Shown here in pieces: positions 53,354 to 64,000 of a DNA stretch of 64,000 nt. Location of the stretch: assembly GCF_000184745.1 (NCBI RefSeq), contig NC_014931.1:4278001-4342000 (forward strand), in the 5' to 3' direction. Position 1 is the stretch's first letter, and each line of letters starts with the position of its first letter. Position numbers and translations under genes: made by a program. The DNA is from Variovorax paradoxus EPS (GTDB taxonomy: Bacteria > Pseudomonadota > Gammaproteobacteria > Burkholderiales > Burkholderiaceae_C). The notes beneath the pieces are model-generated. The model worked only from the letters and a program-made list of their open reading frames with translations, made no database searches and was not told the origin of the DNA.

Positions 53354-55378
53354 TCAGCGTTTGAACCAGACGAAGTACGTCATCAGGATGAAGATGCCGA
53401 GCAGCATCGCGAAGGCATAGTGATAGATGTAGCCCGACTGCACCCAGCGCACCACGCTGGAGATACGGCCGATCACTTTCCACGAACCATTGACCATGGC
53501 ACCGTCGATCAGGGCCTGGTCGCCGCCCTTCCACAGGCCCGTGCCGAGCAGGCGCGCACCGCGGGCGAGGATGTTCTCGTTGATCCAGTCGAGGTAGTAC
53601 TTGTTCTCGAGCAGGTTGTAGATCGGGCTGCATGCGCGCTTGATCGCCGCCGGAACCGCCGGGAACTGCATGTACATCAGGTAGGAGGTCACCACACCTG
53701 CCAGCGCCAGCCAGAACGGCGCGGTCTGCAGGCCGTGGATCGCCATGGCGACAGGGCCGTGGAAAGCCTCTTCCAGCTCCTTCATCGCATGGTGCTTGGT
53801 GCCGTCGACGAAGATCGCGCCTTTGAAGAACTCGCCGAACAGCATCGGATCGATGGTGTAAAAGCCAATCAGCGCCGACGGGATCGCCAGCAGCACCAGC
53901 GGCAGCCAGACCACCCAGGGCGATTCGTGCGGCTTGTGAGCGTCATGGCCGTGGGTATCGTGCGCATGGTCGTCGTGGTGAGCGTCAGGGTTCTGGTCGT
54001 AGCGTTCCTTGCCGTGGAAGACCAGGAAGTACATGCGGAACGAATAGAAGGCCGTGACGAACACGCCGATCAGCACCGCGTAGTAGGCGAAGTTTGCGCC
54101 CCACAGGTGGCTTTCGTGCACCGCCTCGATGATGCTGTCCTTCGAGTAGAAGCCCGAGAACAGCGGCGTGCCGATCAGCGCGAGCGAACCGATCAGAGAA
54201 GTGATCCAGGTGATCGGCATGTACTTGCGCACGCCGCCCATCCAGCGGATGTCCTGGTTGTGATGCATGCCGATGATCACCGAGCCCGCCCCGAGGAACA
54301 ACAGCGCCTTGAAGAACGCGTGCGTCATCAGGTGGAACACCGCGACCGAGTAGGCCGAGGCACCGAGCGCCACCGTCATGTAGCCCAGCTGCGAGAGCGT
54401 GGAGTACGCGACCACGCGCTTGATGTCGTTCTGGATGATGCCGAGGAAACCCATGAAGAGCGCGGTGATGGCGCCGATCACGAGAATGAAGCTCAGGGCT
54501 GTGTCGCTGAGTTCGAACAGCGGCGACATGCGCGCCACCATGAAGATGCCGGCCGTCACCATCGTCGCTGCGTGGATCAGCGCGGAGATGGGCGTCGGGC
54601 CTTCCATGGAATCAGGCAGCCACACGTGCAGCGGGAACTGCGCGCTCTTGCCCATTGCACCGATGAAGAGGCAAATGCAGATCACGGTGATCAGCATCCA
54701 CTCGGTGCCCGGGAAGGTAATGCCGGCCAACGTGTTCGCCTTGGCGAAAGCTTCGCCATAGTTCAGCGTGCCGGCATAGGCGGCGATGAGGCCGATGCCC
54801 AGGATGAAGCCGAAGTCACCCACGCGGTTGACCAGGAAGGCCTTCATGTTCGCGAAGATGGCCGTGGGCTTGTTGAACCAGAAGCCGATCAGCAGGTACG
54901 ACACCAGGCCCACCGCTTCCCAGCCGAAGAACAGCTGGAGCATGTTGTTGCTCATGACGAGCATGAGCATCGAGAAGGTGAACAGCGAGATGTACGAGAA
55001 GAAGCGGTTGTAGCCGTCGTCTTCTTCCATGTAGCCGATGGTGTAGATGTGCACCATCAGCGACACGAAGGTCACCACGCACATCATCATGGCCGTGAGG
55101 CCGTCGACCAGGAAGCCGACTTCCATCTTCAGGCCGCCGACGATCATCCATTCGTAGAGCGTGGCGTTGAAGCGGGCACCGTCGACCACCACGCTCTTGA
55201 GCGTCATGGCCGAGATGATGAAGGCGACGAGAACGCCCAGGATGGTCAGCGAATGCGTGACCTTGCGGCCGATGTGATTGCCGCCGAACTTGGTGCCGAA
55301 GACGCCCGCGAGGGCGGCGCCGACCAGGGGTGCCAGCGGCACGGCCAGCAATGTGGATGCGGAAAGGGTTGCGCTCAT
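53354..55378 (-). CDS. nuoL: NADH-quinone oxidoreductase subunit L
   Basis: A 674-residue largest membrane subunit. Seen: FFGWEAVGLVSYLLIGFWF, GAMGKSAQFPLHVWLPDSMEGPTPISALIHAATMVTAG, RVVAYSTLSQLGYMTVALG. After about residue 440 a long His/Asp-rich loop (HHDDHAHDTHGHDAHKPHES) precedes the last TM segments and the C-terminal lateral helix/anchor. Next gene nuoM starts 25 bp downstream. Confidence 0.95.
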   Translation of the reverse strand: MSATLSASTLLAVPLAPLVGAALAGVFGTKFGGNHIGRKVTHSLTILGVLVAFIISAMTLKSVVVDGARFNATLYEWMIVGGLKMEVGFLVDGLTAMMMCVVTFVSLMVHIYTIGYMEEDDGYNRFFSYISLFTFSMLMLVMSNNMLQLFFGWEAVGLVSYLLIGFWFNKPTAIFANMKAFLVNRVGDFGFILGIGLIAAYAGTLNYGEAFAKANTLAGITFPGTEWMLITVICICLFIGAMGKSAQFPLHVWLPDSMEGPTPISALIHAATMVTAGIFMVARMSPLFELSDTALSFILVIGAITALFMGFLGIIQNDIKRVVAYSTLSQLGYMTVALGASAYSVAVFHLMTHAFFKALLFLGAGSVIIGMHHNQDIRWMGGVRKYMPITWITSLIGSLALIGTPLFSGFYSKDSIIEAVHESHLWGANFAYYAVLIGVFVTAFYSFRMYFLVFHGKERYDQNPDAHHDDHAHDTHGHDAHKPHESPWVVWLPLVLLAIPSALIGFYTIDPMLFGEFFKGAIFVDGTKHHAMKELEEAFHGPVAMAIHGLQTAPFWLALAGVVTSYLMYMQFPAVPAAIKRACSPIYNLLENKYYLDWINENILARGARLLGTGLWKGGDQALIDGAMVNGSWKVIGRISSVVRWVQSGYIYHYAFAMLLGIFILMTYFVWFKR

Positions 55379-55385
55379 GTTGATT

Positions 55386-55694
55386 TCAACCCTTGAGCGA
55401 GTTGAGCTCGTCGACGTTGATGTTCGACTTGTTGCGGAACAGCAGGACCAGGAGGGCCAGGCCGATGGCCGACTCGGCAGCAGCCACCGTCAGGATGAAG
55501 AACACGAAGATCTGTCCGTGCATGTCGCCCAGGTAGTGCGAGAACGCCACGAAGTTCATGTTGACCGCCAGCAGCATCAGCTCGATGGCCATCAGCAGCA
55601 CGATCAGGTTCTTGCGGTTCAGGAAGATGCCGATCACCGACAGCGCGAAGAGCATCGCGCCGAGCGAGAGGAAGTGTCCGAGCGTGAGCGTCAT
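55386..55694 (-). CDS. nuoK: NADH-quinone oxidoreductase subunit K
   Basis: A 102-residue protein with three TM helices. [30 protein letters not shown] contains the conserved membrane Glu. [33 protein letters not shown] ends it with the second Glu. Overlaps nuoJ by 4 bp; nuoL follows after 7 bp. Confidence 0.95.
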   Translation of the reverse strand: MTLTLGHFLSLGAMLFALSVIGIFLNRKNLIVLLMAIELMLLAVNMNFVAFSHYLGDMHGQIFVFFILTVAAAESAIGLALLVLLFRNKSNINVDELNSLKG

Positions 55695-56356
55695 GCCTTG
55701 TTTTCCTTTGCCGCCTCAGCCGATGCTGCCGGTGCTGCTTCCGCCACGGGTTCGGCCGCGCGCGTCACGGGCATCTGCACGATGCGCACGCGGTCGCGCG
55801 CCTTCACGCGCACCTGGTCCGACGGGTTGGTGTACTTGCTGTCCTTGCGGGTGCGCAGCGTCAGTGCAATGGCGGCGATGATGGCCACGAGCAGGATGAC
55901 CGCGGCGATTTCCAGCGGATAGAGGTACTCGGAATAGAGCAGCTTGCCCAGTTCCATCGTGTTCGAGGTGTTGGGCGAGGTGACCGCCATGGCGCGCGGT
56001 GCTTCGCCGAGGCGGAAGCCGCCCATGAGCACGGCCGCCATTTCGAGCGCGATCAGCGCGCCCACGCCCGCCGCGAGCGGGAAGTGCTTCCAGAAGCCCT
56101 GCCGCAAGCTATCGACGTTGATGTCCAGCATCATCACGACGAAGAGGAACAGCACCATCACGGCACCGACATACACCAGCACGAGCGAGATCGCGAGGAA
56201 CTCGGCACGCAGCAGCAGCCAGATGGCCGAAGCCTGGAAGAAGGCCAGCACCAGGTACAGCGCGGCGTACACGGGGTTGCGGGCGGTGATGACGCGGAAG
56301 GCTGCAAACAGCAGCACCGCGGCAAACAGATAGAACAGACCGGTCTTGACGTCCAT
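55691..56356 (-). CDS. nuoJ: NADH-quinone oxidoreductase subunit J
   Basis: A 221-residue subunit with five TM helices: [42 protein letters not shown], then [17 protein letters not shown] with the flexible pi-bulge helix TM3. The Ala/Glu-rich tail after the last helix, about 50 residues, is hydrophilic and longer than in E. coli. ATG 56356 is the family start. Four-base overlap with nuoK. Confidence 0.93.
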   Translation of the reverse strand: MDVKTGLFYLFAAVLLFAAFRVITARNPVYAALYLVLAFFQASAIWLLLRAEFLAISLVLVYVGAVMVLFLFVVMMLDINVDSLRQGFWKHFPLAAGVGALIALEMAAVLMGGFRLGEAPRAMAVTSPNTSNTMELGKLLYSEYLYPLEIAAVILLVAIIAAIALTLRTRKDSKYTNPSDQVRVKARDRVRIVQMPVTRAAEPVAEAAPAASAEAAKENKA

Positions 56357-56393
56357 TGGAATTCGAGTGGGTACGGGTTTCGGGCTGGACAGA

Positions 56394-56939
56394 TCAGCGG
56401 TACTTGGCGTCGGCCGCCTTGTTCGCTGCAATTTCTTTTTCGTAGCGGTCGCCCACGGCCAGCAGCATGTCCTTCGTGAAGTACAGGTCGCCGCGCTTTT
56501 CGCCGTGGTATTCGAAGATGTGGGTCTCCACGATCGAGTCGACCGGGCAGCTCTCTTCGCAGAAGCCGCAGAAGATGCACTTGGTCAGGTCGATGTCGTA
56601 GCGCGTGGTGCGGCGCGAGCCGTCGTCGCGCACATCGGATTCGATGGTGATCGCCAGCGCCGGGCAAACGGCTTCGCAAAGTTTGCAGGCGATGCAGCGC
56701 TCTTCGCCGTTCTCATAGCGACGCAGCGCGTGCAAGCCGCGGAAACGCGGCGACAGCGGCGTCTTCTCTTCGGGGAACTGCACCGTGATCTTGCGGGCGA
56801 AGGCGTACTTGCCCGTGATCGCCAGGCCCTTGAACAGTTCGAACAGCATGAAGCTGCCCAAAAAATCCTTGAGCGAGAACGGCGCGGAAGCCAGCTTGGA
56901 CGGGCGCGAGAGTCCGCCCGCGGTATGTGAAGCAGTCAT
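56394..56939 (-). CDS. nuoI: NADH-quinone oxidoreductase subunit I
   Basis: A 181-residue ferredoxin-like subunit of the peripheral arm carrying clusters N6a and N6b: [16 protein letters not shown] and [20 protein letters not shown]-terminal amphipathic region [20 protein letters not shown] contacts the membrane arm. [16 protein letters not shown] precedes the first cluster. ATG 56939 fits the family; 17 bp after nuoH. Confidence 0.95.
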   Translation of the reverse strand: MTASHTAGGLSRPSKLASAPFSLKDFLGSFMLFELFKGLAITGKYAFARKITVQFPEEKTPLSPRFRGLHALRRYENGEERCIACKLCEAVCPALAITIESDVRDDGSRRTTRYDIDLTKCIFCGFCEESCPVDSIVETHIFEYHGEKRGDLYFTKDMLLAVGDRYEKEIAANKAADAKYR

Positions 56940-56956
56940 GATGTGGGCGCTTCCAG

Positions 56957-58033
56957 TTATTTCCAGATGTTGAACGGCGTTTGCATCCAGCCGCCCACAA
57001 CGACCAGCCACACGAGGGTGACGGGAATGAAGATCTTCCAGCCCAGACGCATGATCTGGTCATAGCGGAAGCGCGGGAACGTCGAGCGCACCCACAGGAA
57101 CATGGTGACCACGCAGAAGGTCTTGAGGCCCAGCCAGATCCAGCCCGGGATGAAGCTCAGGAACTCGAACGGTGGCAGCCAGCCGCCGAGGAACAGCACC
57201 ACGGTGAGGATCGAGACCAGCCACATATTGGCGTACTCGGCCAGGAAGAACATCGCGAAGCTCATGCCCGAGTACTCGATCATGTGGCCCGCAACGATTT
57301 CCGACTCGCCTTCCACCACGTCGAACGGGTGGCGGTTGGTTTCGGCGAGACCCGAGATGAAGTAGACGACGAAGATCGGCAGCAGCGGCAGCCAGTTCCA
57401 CGACAGGAACCCGACGCCCATGTCATGGAACATGCCCTTGCCCTGGACCGTGACGATCTCGCTCATGTTCAAGCTGCCGGTGACCATCAGCACCACGACG
57501 AAGCAGAAACCCATCGCGATTTCGTAGCTCACCATTTGCGCCGAGGCGCGCAGCGCACCGAGGAACGCGTATTTCGAGTTCGATGCCCAGCCGGCAATGA
57601 TCACGCCGTACACCTCGAGCGAGGTGATGGCCATCACGAACAACAGGCCTGCGTTGATATTGGCCAGCGCCACGTCGGGGCCGAAGGGAATCACGGCCCA
57701 TGCGGCGAGCGCCGGCATGATGGTCATGATCGGGCCGAGCAGGAACAGACCCTTGTTGGCGACCGTCGGAATGATGATTTCCTTGGTCATCAGCTTGAGC
57801 GCGTCGGCGATCGGCTGGAGAAGACCCAGCGGTCCGATGCGGTTGGGGCCGATGCGGATCTGCGTGAAGCCGATGGCCTTGCGTTCCCACAGCGTGAGGT
57901 ACGCCACGGCGCCCATCAGCGGGATCACGACCACGATGATCTTGATCAGCGTCCAGATCACGGGCCATGCCAAGGCCGTCCACCAGCCTGCGGCGATCAG
58001 CCCCTGGCCGAAGCCATGAATCGCGTCGATCAT
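56957..58033 (-). CDS. nuoH: NADH-quinone oxidoreductase subunit H
   Basis: A 358-residue membrane subunit with eight or nine TM helices that forms the quinone-access channel. Seen: [99 protein letters not shown]. Overlaps nuoG by 4 bp. Confidence 0.96.
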   Translation of the reverse strand: MIDAIHGFGQGLIAAGWWTALAWPVIWTLIKIIVVVIPLMGAVAYLTLWERKAIGFTQIRIGPNRIGPLGLLQPIADALKLMTKEIIIPTVANKGLFLLGPIMTIMPALAAWAVIPFGPDVALANINAGLLFVMAITSLEVYGVIIAGWASNSKYAFLGALRASAQMVSYEIAMGFCFVVVLMVTGSLNMSEIVTVQGKGMFHDMGVGFLSWNWLPLLPIFVVYFISGLAETNRHPFDVVEGESEIVAGHMIEYSGMSFAMFFLAEYANMWLVSILTVVLFLGGWLPPFEFLSFIPGWIWLGLKTFCVVTMFLWVRSTFPRFRYDQIMRLGWKIFIPVTLVWLVVVGGWMQTPFNIWK

Positions 58034-60210
58034 GCCAATGCCTCCTCGGCTTGACCCGATGCGACCGGTGCGGTCGATGCGTTGCGCGCATCGGCCGTCA
58101 GTTGCAGCGACGGGGCGCGGCGCACGATGGAGTCGAGCTGATAGATGCTCGCGACCACCGGTGCCGGCGCAGCGCCATTGGAGGCGACGGCGCTGGCGGC
58201 CGTTGCGTTGTTCAGGGCGCTGGCCGGTACGGTACCGCCCTCCTCCAACGCCTGCACCGTCTTGAGCACTTCAGCGGTCGATTCGAACGCGAAGCCGGGC
58301 AGGCCCAGCAGGTTCGCCAGCACGCGCATCACCTTCCACGCCGGACGCGCTTCGCCTTGCGGCTTCACGACGGCATGGAAACTTTGCAGGCGGCCTTCGG
58401 CATTGACGAAGGTGCCGGGGGTTTCGGTGAACGGGGCGATCGGCAGCAGCACATCGCTGAATTCGAGGTTGGCCTTGAAGGGGCTCAGCGTGACGACCAT
58501 CTGCGCGTTGCCGATGACATCGGCGGCGGCAGCGCCGGCAGCCGAATCGAACACCGGCTCGGTGTTCAGCAGCAGCACGGCCTTGAGGCCGGAGCCGGCG
58601 GCGAGCATGCGGCCGGCATCGAGGCCGCCGTTCTTCGGGAAGGCGCCGACGAGCTGCGCGCCCACCGTGTTGGCGGCTTCGGTCAGGTAGCCGACGGTCG
58701 CGCCGGTCTGCGCGCCGATCCAGTTCGCGAGGGCCAGCAGGCTGCTGGCTTGCGCGTGGTGGGCGGCGGCGTTGCCGAGCAGGATGGCCTTGCGTTCGCC
58801 GCCCAGCAGCGAGGCTGCGATGGCTTGTGCGGCAGCATCAGGCTCGTTCTTCGGTGCGAGCGGTGCGGCAACGCCGTTGGTCTTGCCAATGGCGGCGGCA
58901 ACCGCGGCCAGTGCTTCGATCCATTGGTCCGCTTCGACGATGGTTGACTGCGCCACATTGATGGCCCAGGCATCGCGATCGGCCATGAGGCCGGACGATG
59001 TGATCACCGACAGCGCAGCGCCCTTGCGCACGGCCTGGCGGATGCGCTGCGCGAACAGCGGGTGTTCCTTGCGCAAGTTCGAACCGACGACCAGCGCGCG
59101 CTGCACTTGCGTGAGCGAGGCAATCGAGGTGCCGAGCCAACGCACGCCTTCGAACGCCGTGAATTCGGCGTTGCGGAGGCGATAGTCGATGTTGTCGCTG
59201 CCCATTTCACGCGTGAGCATGGCGGCGAGCTGCAGTTCTTCGAGCGTGCTGTGCGGGCTGACCAGCGTGCCGATGCTTTGCGCACCGTGGTCGGTCTTGA
59301 TCTGCTTCAGGCCATTGGCCACGTATTCGAGCGCGGTCTGCCAGTCGACCTGCTGCCATTGGCCGCCCTGCTTGAGCATGGGTTGCGTCAGGCGTTCCGG
59401 GCCGTTGAGGGCTTCGTACGAGAAGCGGTCGCGGTCGGCGATCCAGCATTCGTTGACGTCTTCGTTCTCGAGCGGCACCACGCGCATCACGCGGTTGTTC
59501 TTGACCTGGACGATCAGGTTCGAGCCGGTCGAATCGTGCGGGCTCACCGACTTGCGGCGCGACAGTTCCCAGGTACGGGCGCTGTAGCGGAACGGCTTGC
59601 TCGTGAGCGCGCCGACCGGGCAGATGTCGATCATGTTGCCCGACAGTTCCGAGTCGACCGAGTCGCCGAGGAAGGTCTCGATTTCGGAGTGTTCGCCGCG
59701 CTGGGTCATGCCGAGTTCCATCACGCCGGCCACTTCCTGGCCGAAGCGGACGCAGCGCGTGCAATGGATGCAGCGGCTCATCTCTTCCATGCTGATCAGC
59801 GGGCCGACGTCCTTGTGGAAGACGACGCGCTTTTCTTCTTCGTAGCGCGAGGAAGAACCGCCATAGCCGACGGCCAAGTCTTGCAGTTGGCACTCGCCGC
59901 CCTGGTCGCAGATCGGGCAATCCAGCGGGTGGTTGATCAGGAGGAACTCCATGACGGACTGCTGCGCCTTGATGGCCTTCTCGCTCTTGGTGCGAACGAT
60001 CATGCCCTGCGTGACGGGCGTGGCGCAGGCCGGCATCGGCTTGGGCGCCTTTTCCACGTCGACCAGGCACATGCGGCAGTTGGCCGCGATGCTGAGTTTC
60101 TTGTGATAGCAGAAGTGCGGGATGTACGTGCCTGCCTTGTCGGCCGCATGCATGATCATGCTGCCTTCGGTCACGTCGACCTTCTTGCCGTCGAGTTCGA
60201 TTTCAACCAT
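58030..60210 (-). CDS. nuoG: NADH-quinone oxidoreductase subunit G
   Basis: A 726-residue iron-sulfur subunit. The N-terminal ferredoxin domain has [15 protein letters not shown] plus CATPV (N1b). His/Cys N5 site is in [20 protein letters not shown], and [10 protein letters not shown]...CPVGAL carries N4. The rest is a molybdopterin-oxidoreductase-like domain. No clear extra cysteines for cluster N7 were noted. Length fits the short, mitochondrial-like type. The last 55 residues are Ala/Ser-rich. Confidence 0.94.
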   Translation of the reverse strand: MVEIELDGKKVDVTEGSMIMHAADKAGTYIPHFCYHKKLSIAANCRMCLVDVEKAPKPMPACATPVTQGMIVRTKSEKAIKAQQSVMEFLLINHPLDCPICDQGGECQLQDLAVGYGGSSSRYEEEKRVVFHKDVGPLISMEEMSRCIHCTRCVRFGQEVAGVMELGMTQRGEHSEIETFLGDSVDSELSGNMIDICPVGALTSKPFRYSARTWELSRRKSVSPHDSTGSNLIVQVKNNRVMRVVPLENEDVNECWIADRDRFSYEALNGPERLTQPMLKQGGQWQQVDWQTALEYVANGLKQIKTDHGAQSIGTLVSPHSTLEELQLAAMLTREMGSDNIDYRLRNAEFTAFEGVRWLGTSIASLTQVQRALVVGSNLRKEHPLFAQRIRQAVRKGAALSVITSSGLMADRDAWAINVAQSTIVEADQWIEALAAVAAAIGKTNGVAAPLAPKNEPDAAAQAIAASLLGGERKAILLGNAAAHHAQASSLLALANWIGAQTGATVGYLTEAANTVGAQLVGAFPKNGGLDAGRMLAAGSGLKAVLLLNTEPVFDSAAGAAAADVIGNAQMVVTLSPFKANLEFSDVLLPIAPFTETPGTFVNAEGRLQSFHAVVKPQGEARPAWKVMRVLANLLGLPGFAFESTAEVLKTVQALEEGGTVPASALNNATAASAVASNGAAPAPVVASIYQLDSIVRRAPSLQLTADARNASTAPVASGQAEEALA

Positions 60211-60228
60211 ATATGTATTTCTCGGGGC

Positions 60229-61569
60229 TCAGGCCTGAACGGGCGCTTTCGGGACGTAGCCCGGAATCAAGGCCTCGAACTCGTGACGGAAGTGCTTGAT
60301 CATGGCGCGCACCGGCATTGCCGCTGCATCGCCGAGGGCGCAGATGGTGCGGCCCTGGATGTTGTCTGCGACGGAATTGAGCAGGTCCATGTCGGTCGCC
60401 CTGCCCTGCCCGTTATGGATGCGGTCCACCACGCGGTAGAGCCAGCCCGTGCCTTCGCGGCACGGCGTGCACTGGCCGCAGGATTCGTGCATGTAGAAGT
60501 ACGAAAGGCGCTTGAGCGATTCGACCATCGAGCGGCTGTCGTCCATGACGATCACCGCGCCCGAGCCCAGCATGGAGCCGGCCTTGGCTATGGAGTCGTA
60601 GTCCATGGTGCAGGCCATCATGATGTCGGCCGGCAGCACCGGGGACGACGATCCACCGGGAATCACGGCCTTGAGCGTGCGGCCCTTGCGAACACCGCCG
60701 CACAGCTCCAGCAGCTTGGAGAACGGCGTACCCATCGGCACTTCGTAGTTGCCGGGCAGTTCGACGTCACCGCTCACCGAATAGATCTTGGTGCCGCCGT
60801 TGTTCGGCTTGCCGCATTCGAGATACGCCGGACCACCGTTGTTGATGATCCAGGGCACCGCCGCGAAGGTCTCGGTGTTGTTGATGGTGGTCGGCTTGCC
60901 GTAGAGGCCGAAGCTCGCCGGGAATGGCGGCTTGAAGCGCGGCTGGCCCTTCTTGCCTTCGAGCGATTCGAGCAGCGCGGTTTCTTCGCCGCAGATGTAG
61001 GCGCCAAAGCCGTGGGCGGCATGCAACTGGAAGTTGTACGTGCTGCCCATGATCTTGTCGCCGAGGTAGCCGGCGGCGCGCGCTTCTTCGAGGGCTTCCT
61101 CGAAGCGGTCGTAGCTCTGGAAGATCTCGCCGTGGATGTAGTTGTAGCCCACGCTGATGCCCATCGCGTACGCCGCGATGGCCATGCCTTCGATCACGAT
61201 GTGCGGGTTGAACTGCAGGATGTCGCGGTCCTTGCACGTGCCCGGCTCGCCTTCGTCGGAGTTGCAGACGAGGTACTTCTGGCCCGGGAACTGGCGGGGC
61301 ATGAAGCTCCACTTCAGGCCCGTCGGGAAACCGGCGCCGCCACGGCCGCGCAAGCCCGAGGCCTTCACTTCGGCGATCACCTGGTCAGGCGTGAGACCCT
61401 CGGTGAGGATCTTGCGCAGCGCCTTGTAGCCACCGCGCGCTTCGTAGTCGGCGAGGCGCCAGTTGGTGCCGTTCAGGCCGGCATAGATCTGCGGCTCGAT
61501 GTGGCGGTCATGGAAACAGGTCTGGACGCCCGTTGCCTGGAACTGCTGGAGTACTTGTTCGGGCGACAT
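60229..61569 (-). CDS. nuoF: NADH-quinone oxidoreductase subunit F
   Basis: A 446-residue NADH- and FMN-binding subunit. Seen: [22 protein letters not shown] (NADH/FMN loop), [49 protein letters not shown] (FMN), and [23 protein letters not shown] binding N3. ATG 61569 overlaps the nuoE stop by one base (TGATG). A long upstream extension of the frame is not supported. Confidence 0.96.
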   Translation of the reverse strand: MSPEQVLQQFQATGVQTCFHDRHIEPQIYAGLNGTNWRLADYEARGGYKALRKILTEGLTPDQVIAEVKASGLRGRGGAGFPTGLKWSFMPRQFPGQKYLVCNSDEGEPGTCKDRDILQFNPHIVIEGMAIAAYAMGISVGYNYIHGEIFQSYDRFEEALEEARAAGYLGDKIMGSTYNFQLHAAHGFGAYICGEETALLESLEGKKGQPRFKPPFPASFGLYGKPTTINNTETFAAVPWIINNGGPAYLECGKPNNGGTKIYSVSGDVELPGNYEVPMGTPFSKLLELCGGVRKGRTLKAVIPGGSSSPVLPADIMMACTMDYDSIAKAGSMLGSGAVIVMDDSRSMVESLKRLSYFYMHESCGQCTPCREGTGWLYRVVDRIHNGQGRATDMDLLNSVADNIQGRTICALGDAAAMPVRAMIKHFRHEFEALIPGYVPKAPVQA

Positions 61570-62111
61570 CAGGCAGTCTCCCCTTTGGTCGAAGCGCGCA
61601 GGCCTTCGATGAGTTGGTCGAGCTTCTCGTTGCTCATGAAGCTGCACATGGTGCGGTCGTTGACCAGCATCACGGGCGAATCGGCGCAGGCGCCCAGGCA
61701 CTCGCTCTGCTGCAGCGTGAACAGGCCATCGCCGGTGGTCTCGCCCATCTTGATGCCGAGCTTCTTTTCGAGGTGCACGAGCGCGGTGACGCCGTCACGC
61801 AGTTGGCATGGCAGGTTGGTGCACACGTTGAGCTTGAACTTGCCCACCGGGTGCTGGTTGTACATGTTGTAGAAGGTCGTCACCTCGTGCACGGCGATGG
61901 GCGCCATGCCGAGGTAGTCGGCGATCTCGCGCTCGCGCTGCATGCTGATGTAGCCCTCGTCCTGCTGGACGATGGCTAGGCACGCCATCACGGCGGATTG
62001 CTTGCCGGCTTCGGGGTACTTGGCGACCTCGCGCGCAAAGCGCTCGAGGATTTCAGCCTTCAACGGGGCCGCAGGGGCCGCATCGTGGTGATGGGTTGAG
62101 GAAGTCGTCAT
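61569..62111 (-). CDS. nuoE: NADH-quinone oxidoreductase subunit E
   Basis: A 180-residue thioredoxin-like [2Fe-2S] subunit (N1a). Helical N-terminus [60 protein letters not shown], then [15 protein letters not shown] provide the four cysteines. The His-containing Ala-rich N-terminal tail is variable. Follows nuoD by 10 bp. Confidence 0.95.
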   Translation of the reverse strand: MTTSSTHHHDAAPAAPLKAEILERFAREVAKYPEAGKQSAVMACLAIVQQDEGYISMQREREIADYLGMAPIAVHEVTTFYNMYNQHPVGKFKLNVCTNLPCQLRDGVTALVHLEKKLGIKMGETTGDGLFTLQQSECLGACADSPVMLVNDRTMCSFMSNEKLDQLIEGLRASTKGETA

Positions 62112-62121
62112 TCGCTCTTTC

Positions 62122-63375
62122 TCACCTGTCGATTTCGCCGAACACGATGTCCATCGTGCCGATCACCGCGACAGCGTCGGCGATCATGTGACCGCGCGAC
62201 ATTTCGTCGAGGGCGGCGAGGTGCGGGAAACCAGGGGCGCGGATCTTCAGGCGATAGGGCTTGTTGGCGCCGTCGCTCACGAGATAGATGCCGAACTCGC
62301 CCTTCGGATGCTCGACGGCGGCATAGGCCTCGCCTTCGGGTACGTGGAAGCCTTCGGTGAAGAGCTTGAAATGGTGGATCAGCTCCTCCATGTTCGCCTT
62401 CATCGATTCGCGCGCGGGCGCGGCGACCTTGTGGTTGTCGGTGATCACCGGGCCGGGATTCACGCGCAGCCATGCCGAGCACTGCTGGATGATCTTGTTG
62501 GCCTGGCGCATCTCTTCGACGCGCACGAGGTAGCGGTCGTAGCAGTCGCCGGTCTTGCCCACGGGCACGTCGAACTGCATCTGGTCGTAGACGTCGTAGG
62601 GCTGCTTCTTGCGCAGGTCCCATTCGATGCCCGAGCCGCGCAGCATGGGGCCGGTGAAGCCCAGGTTCAGCGCGCGCTCCGGCGTCACGACGCCGATGCC
62701 CACGGTGCGCTGCTTCCAGATGCGGTTGTCGGTGAGCAGCGTCTCGTACTCGTCGACCATCTTCGGGAAGCGCTTGCAGAAGTCGTCGATGAAGTCGAGC
62801 AGCGAACCCTGGCGGTTTTCGTTCAGGCGCTCGATGGCCTTCGCGTTCTTGATCTTGCTGACCTTGTACTGCGGCATCGCGTCCGGCAGGTCGCGGTAGA
62901 CGCCACCCGGACGGAAGTAAGCCGCGTGCATGCGCGCGCCGGAAACGGCCTCGTACATGTCGAACAGGTCTTCACGCTCGCGGAAGCAGTAGATGAGCAT
63001 GTTCATCGCGCCGCAATCCAGACCGTGCGCGCCGAGCCACAAGAGGTGGTTCAAGAGGCGGGTGATCTCGGCGAACATCACGCGGATGTATTGCGCACGG
63101 ATCGGCACGTCCAAGCCCATCATCCGCTCGATGGCGAGGCAGTAGGCGTGCTCGTTGGACATCATCGACACGTAATCGAGGCGGTCCATGTAGGGCAGCG
63201 ACTGGATGAAGGTGCGCGATTCGGCAAGCTTCTCTGTCGCGCGGTGCAGCAGGCCGATGTGCGGGTCGGCGCGCTGGATCACTTCGCCGTCGAGCTCGAG
63301 CACCAGGCGCAGCACGCCGTGCGCGGCCGGATGCTGGGGGCCGAAGTTGAGGGTGTAGTTCTTGATTTCGGCCAT
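62122..63375 (-). CDS. nuoD: NADH-quinone oxidoreductase subunit D
   Basis: A 417-residue [NiFe]-hydrogenase-like subunit forming the quinone site with NuoB. Starts ...[23 protein letters not shown], with the quinone-binding His in that motif, then [39 protein letters not shown], and [17 protein letters not shown] in the form [20 protein letters not shown]. Separate from nuoC, not fused as in E. coli. One base from nuoC. Confidence 0.96.
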   Translation of the reverse strand: MAEIKNYTLNFGPQHPAAHGVLRLVLELDGEVIQRADPHIGLLHRATEKLAESRTFIQSLPYMDRLDYVSMMSNEHAYCLAIERMMGLDVPIRAQYIRVMFAEITRLLNHLLWLGAHGLDCGAMNMLIYCFREREDLFDMYEAVSGARMHAAYFRPGGVYRDLPDAMPQYKVSKIKNAKAIERLNENRQGSLLDFIDDFCKRFPKMVDEYETLLTDNRIWKQRTVGIGVVTPERALNLGFTGPMLRGSGIEWDLRKKQPYDVYDQMQFDVPVGKTGDCYDRYLVRVEEMRQANKIIQQCSAWLRVNPGPVITDNHKVAAPARESMKANMEELIHHFKLFTEGFHVPEGEAYAAVEHPKGEFGIYLVSDGANKPYRLKIRAPGFPHLAALDEMSRGHMIADAVAVIGTMDIVFGEIDR

Positions 63376-63376
63376 A

Positions 63377-63988
63377 TCAGTGCAAACCGCCGCCGTAGTT
63401 GTCTTCGCGGATCACGCGCGGCGTGATTTCTCGCGGCTCGATCGATACCGGCTGGTACACGACGCGCTTCTGTTCTTCGTCGTAACGCATCTCGACGTGA
63501 CCCGACACCGGGAAGTCCTTGCGGAACGGGTGGCCGATGAAGCCGTAGTCGGTCAGGATGCGGCGCAGGTCGTCATGGCCGTCGAACACAATGCCGTAGA
63601 GGTCGAATGCTTCGCGCTCGAACCAGGTGGCGGCGTTCCAAACGGGCTGGAGCGAATCGACCACGGGCAGGTCTTCGTTCGGAGCGAACACCTTCAGGCG
63701 CACGCGCTGATTGAGCGTGACCGACAGCAGGTGCGAAACCACGCCGTAGCGCTCGCCTTGCCACTCGCCTTCGCGGTAGTCGGAATAATCCATGCCGCAG
63801 AGATCGATCAGCTGCTCGAAGCGGCAGCCGGGCGCATCGCGCAACAGCGTGGCGGCTTCGATGTAATCGGCGGCGCTCACCACGACAGTCACCTCGCCCA
63901 ATGCGAGCGTGACACTCTTGGCCTTGGCGCCAAGCGTCTCGGTGATGGTGGCGCGCAGCACCTCCGGCGAAATTGCAAAGTCAGTCAT
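63377..63988 (-). CDS. nuoC: NADH-quinone oxidoreductase subunit C
   Basis: A 203-residue peripheral-arm subunit. Landmarks: [97 protein letters not shown], all standard. ATG 63988 is preferred to a TTG three codons upstream. The operon continues off the right edge, where nuoB and nuoA are expected. Confidence 0.95.
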   Translation of the reverse strand: MTDFAISPEVLRATITETLGAKAKSVTLALGEVTVVVSAADYIEAATLLRDAPGCRFEQLIDLCGMDYSDYREGEWQGERYGVVSHLLSVTLNQRVRLKVFAPNEDLPVVDSLQPVWNAATWFEREAFDLYGIVFDGHDDLRRILTDYGFIGHPFRKDFPVSGHVEMRYDEEQKRVVYQPVSIEPREITPRVIREDNYGGGLH

Positions 63989-64000
63989 CGTCGGCAATCT

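Noticed and set aside
51844..55396. Two long plus-strand frames (496-762 codons) opposite nuoM and nuoL
   Set aside because: His/Arg/Gln-rich shadows of hydrophobic membrane-protein genes, a known artefact of GC-rich codons.
59062..61872. 936-codon plus-strand frame opposite nuoG, nuoF and nuoE
   Set aside because: Antisense shadow; composition is the mirror of conserved complex I genes.

Overview
The window reads as chromosomal DNA of a high-GC betaproteobacterium, most likely family Comamonadaceae and plausibly close to Variovorax. This is an inference from three things: gene content (a complex I operon ending in a DUF2818 gene, a NUDIX gene and a DUF1178 gene; a mutL/miaA neighbourhood; several ABC, Liv-type and lipoprotein genes), protein style, and strong codon bias. 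There is no rRNA, tRNA, prophage, insertion sequence or CRISPR array that I can support. Coding density is very high. The GC bias opens long spurious antisense frames over almost every real gene, and these are left out.

Layout. 0-1.5 kb: end of a type II lumazine synthase gene, a glutathione S-transferase and an ArsC-family reductase. 1.5-3.8 kb: a secreted lipoprotein hydrolase with lower GC than its surroundings. 4-7.1 kb: queG diverging from tsaE-amiC. 7.2-8.8 kb: a glycine-zipper lipoprotein, a DedA protein and a GNAT acetyltransferase. 8.9-34 kb is a mosaic. mutL, miaA, an ABC ATPase, its probable FtsX-type permease and an AttH-like lipocalin protein lie in the same order on the plus strand. 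Between them sit separate cargo blocks: a lipoprotein hydrolase plus a molybdenum hydroxylase/cytochrome c module with an AraC regulator; a PLP ammonia-lyase diverging from a GntR-dioxygenase-SAF dehydrogenase operon; a DGPF/ECF42 sigma-factor pair; a class C serine hydrolase; and a methyltransferase, a penicillin acylase and a cysteine synthase-like enzyme. Two near-identical 56-bp palindromes lie in opposite orientation at 12.1 and 18.4 kb. Each is abutted in phase by its own tandem-repeat array.

34-50 kb: a YXWGXW protein; a six-gene branched-chain amino acid type ABC operon (livGF, two paralogous binding proteins, livHM); an AGE-family epimerase; a MarR-controlled tripartite efflux operon (marR, outer-membrane factor, emrA, emrB) diverging from an MsbA-like ABC exporter; and a short tail of DUF1178, NUDIX and DUF2818 genes. 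50-64 kb: the NADH dehydrogenase operon on the minus strand from nuoC (start just inside the right edge) to nuoN; nuoA and nuoB would lie outside.

The most interesting signals are the palindrome-plus-array elements, the apparent dispersal of an ABC ATPase/permease/AttH set, the uncharacterised GntR-dioxygenase-dehydrogenase operon with a clear 16-bp operator palindrome, and an ECF42-like promoter overlapped by a perfect inverted repeat. None of these was checked against a database.
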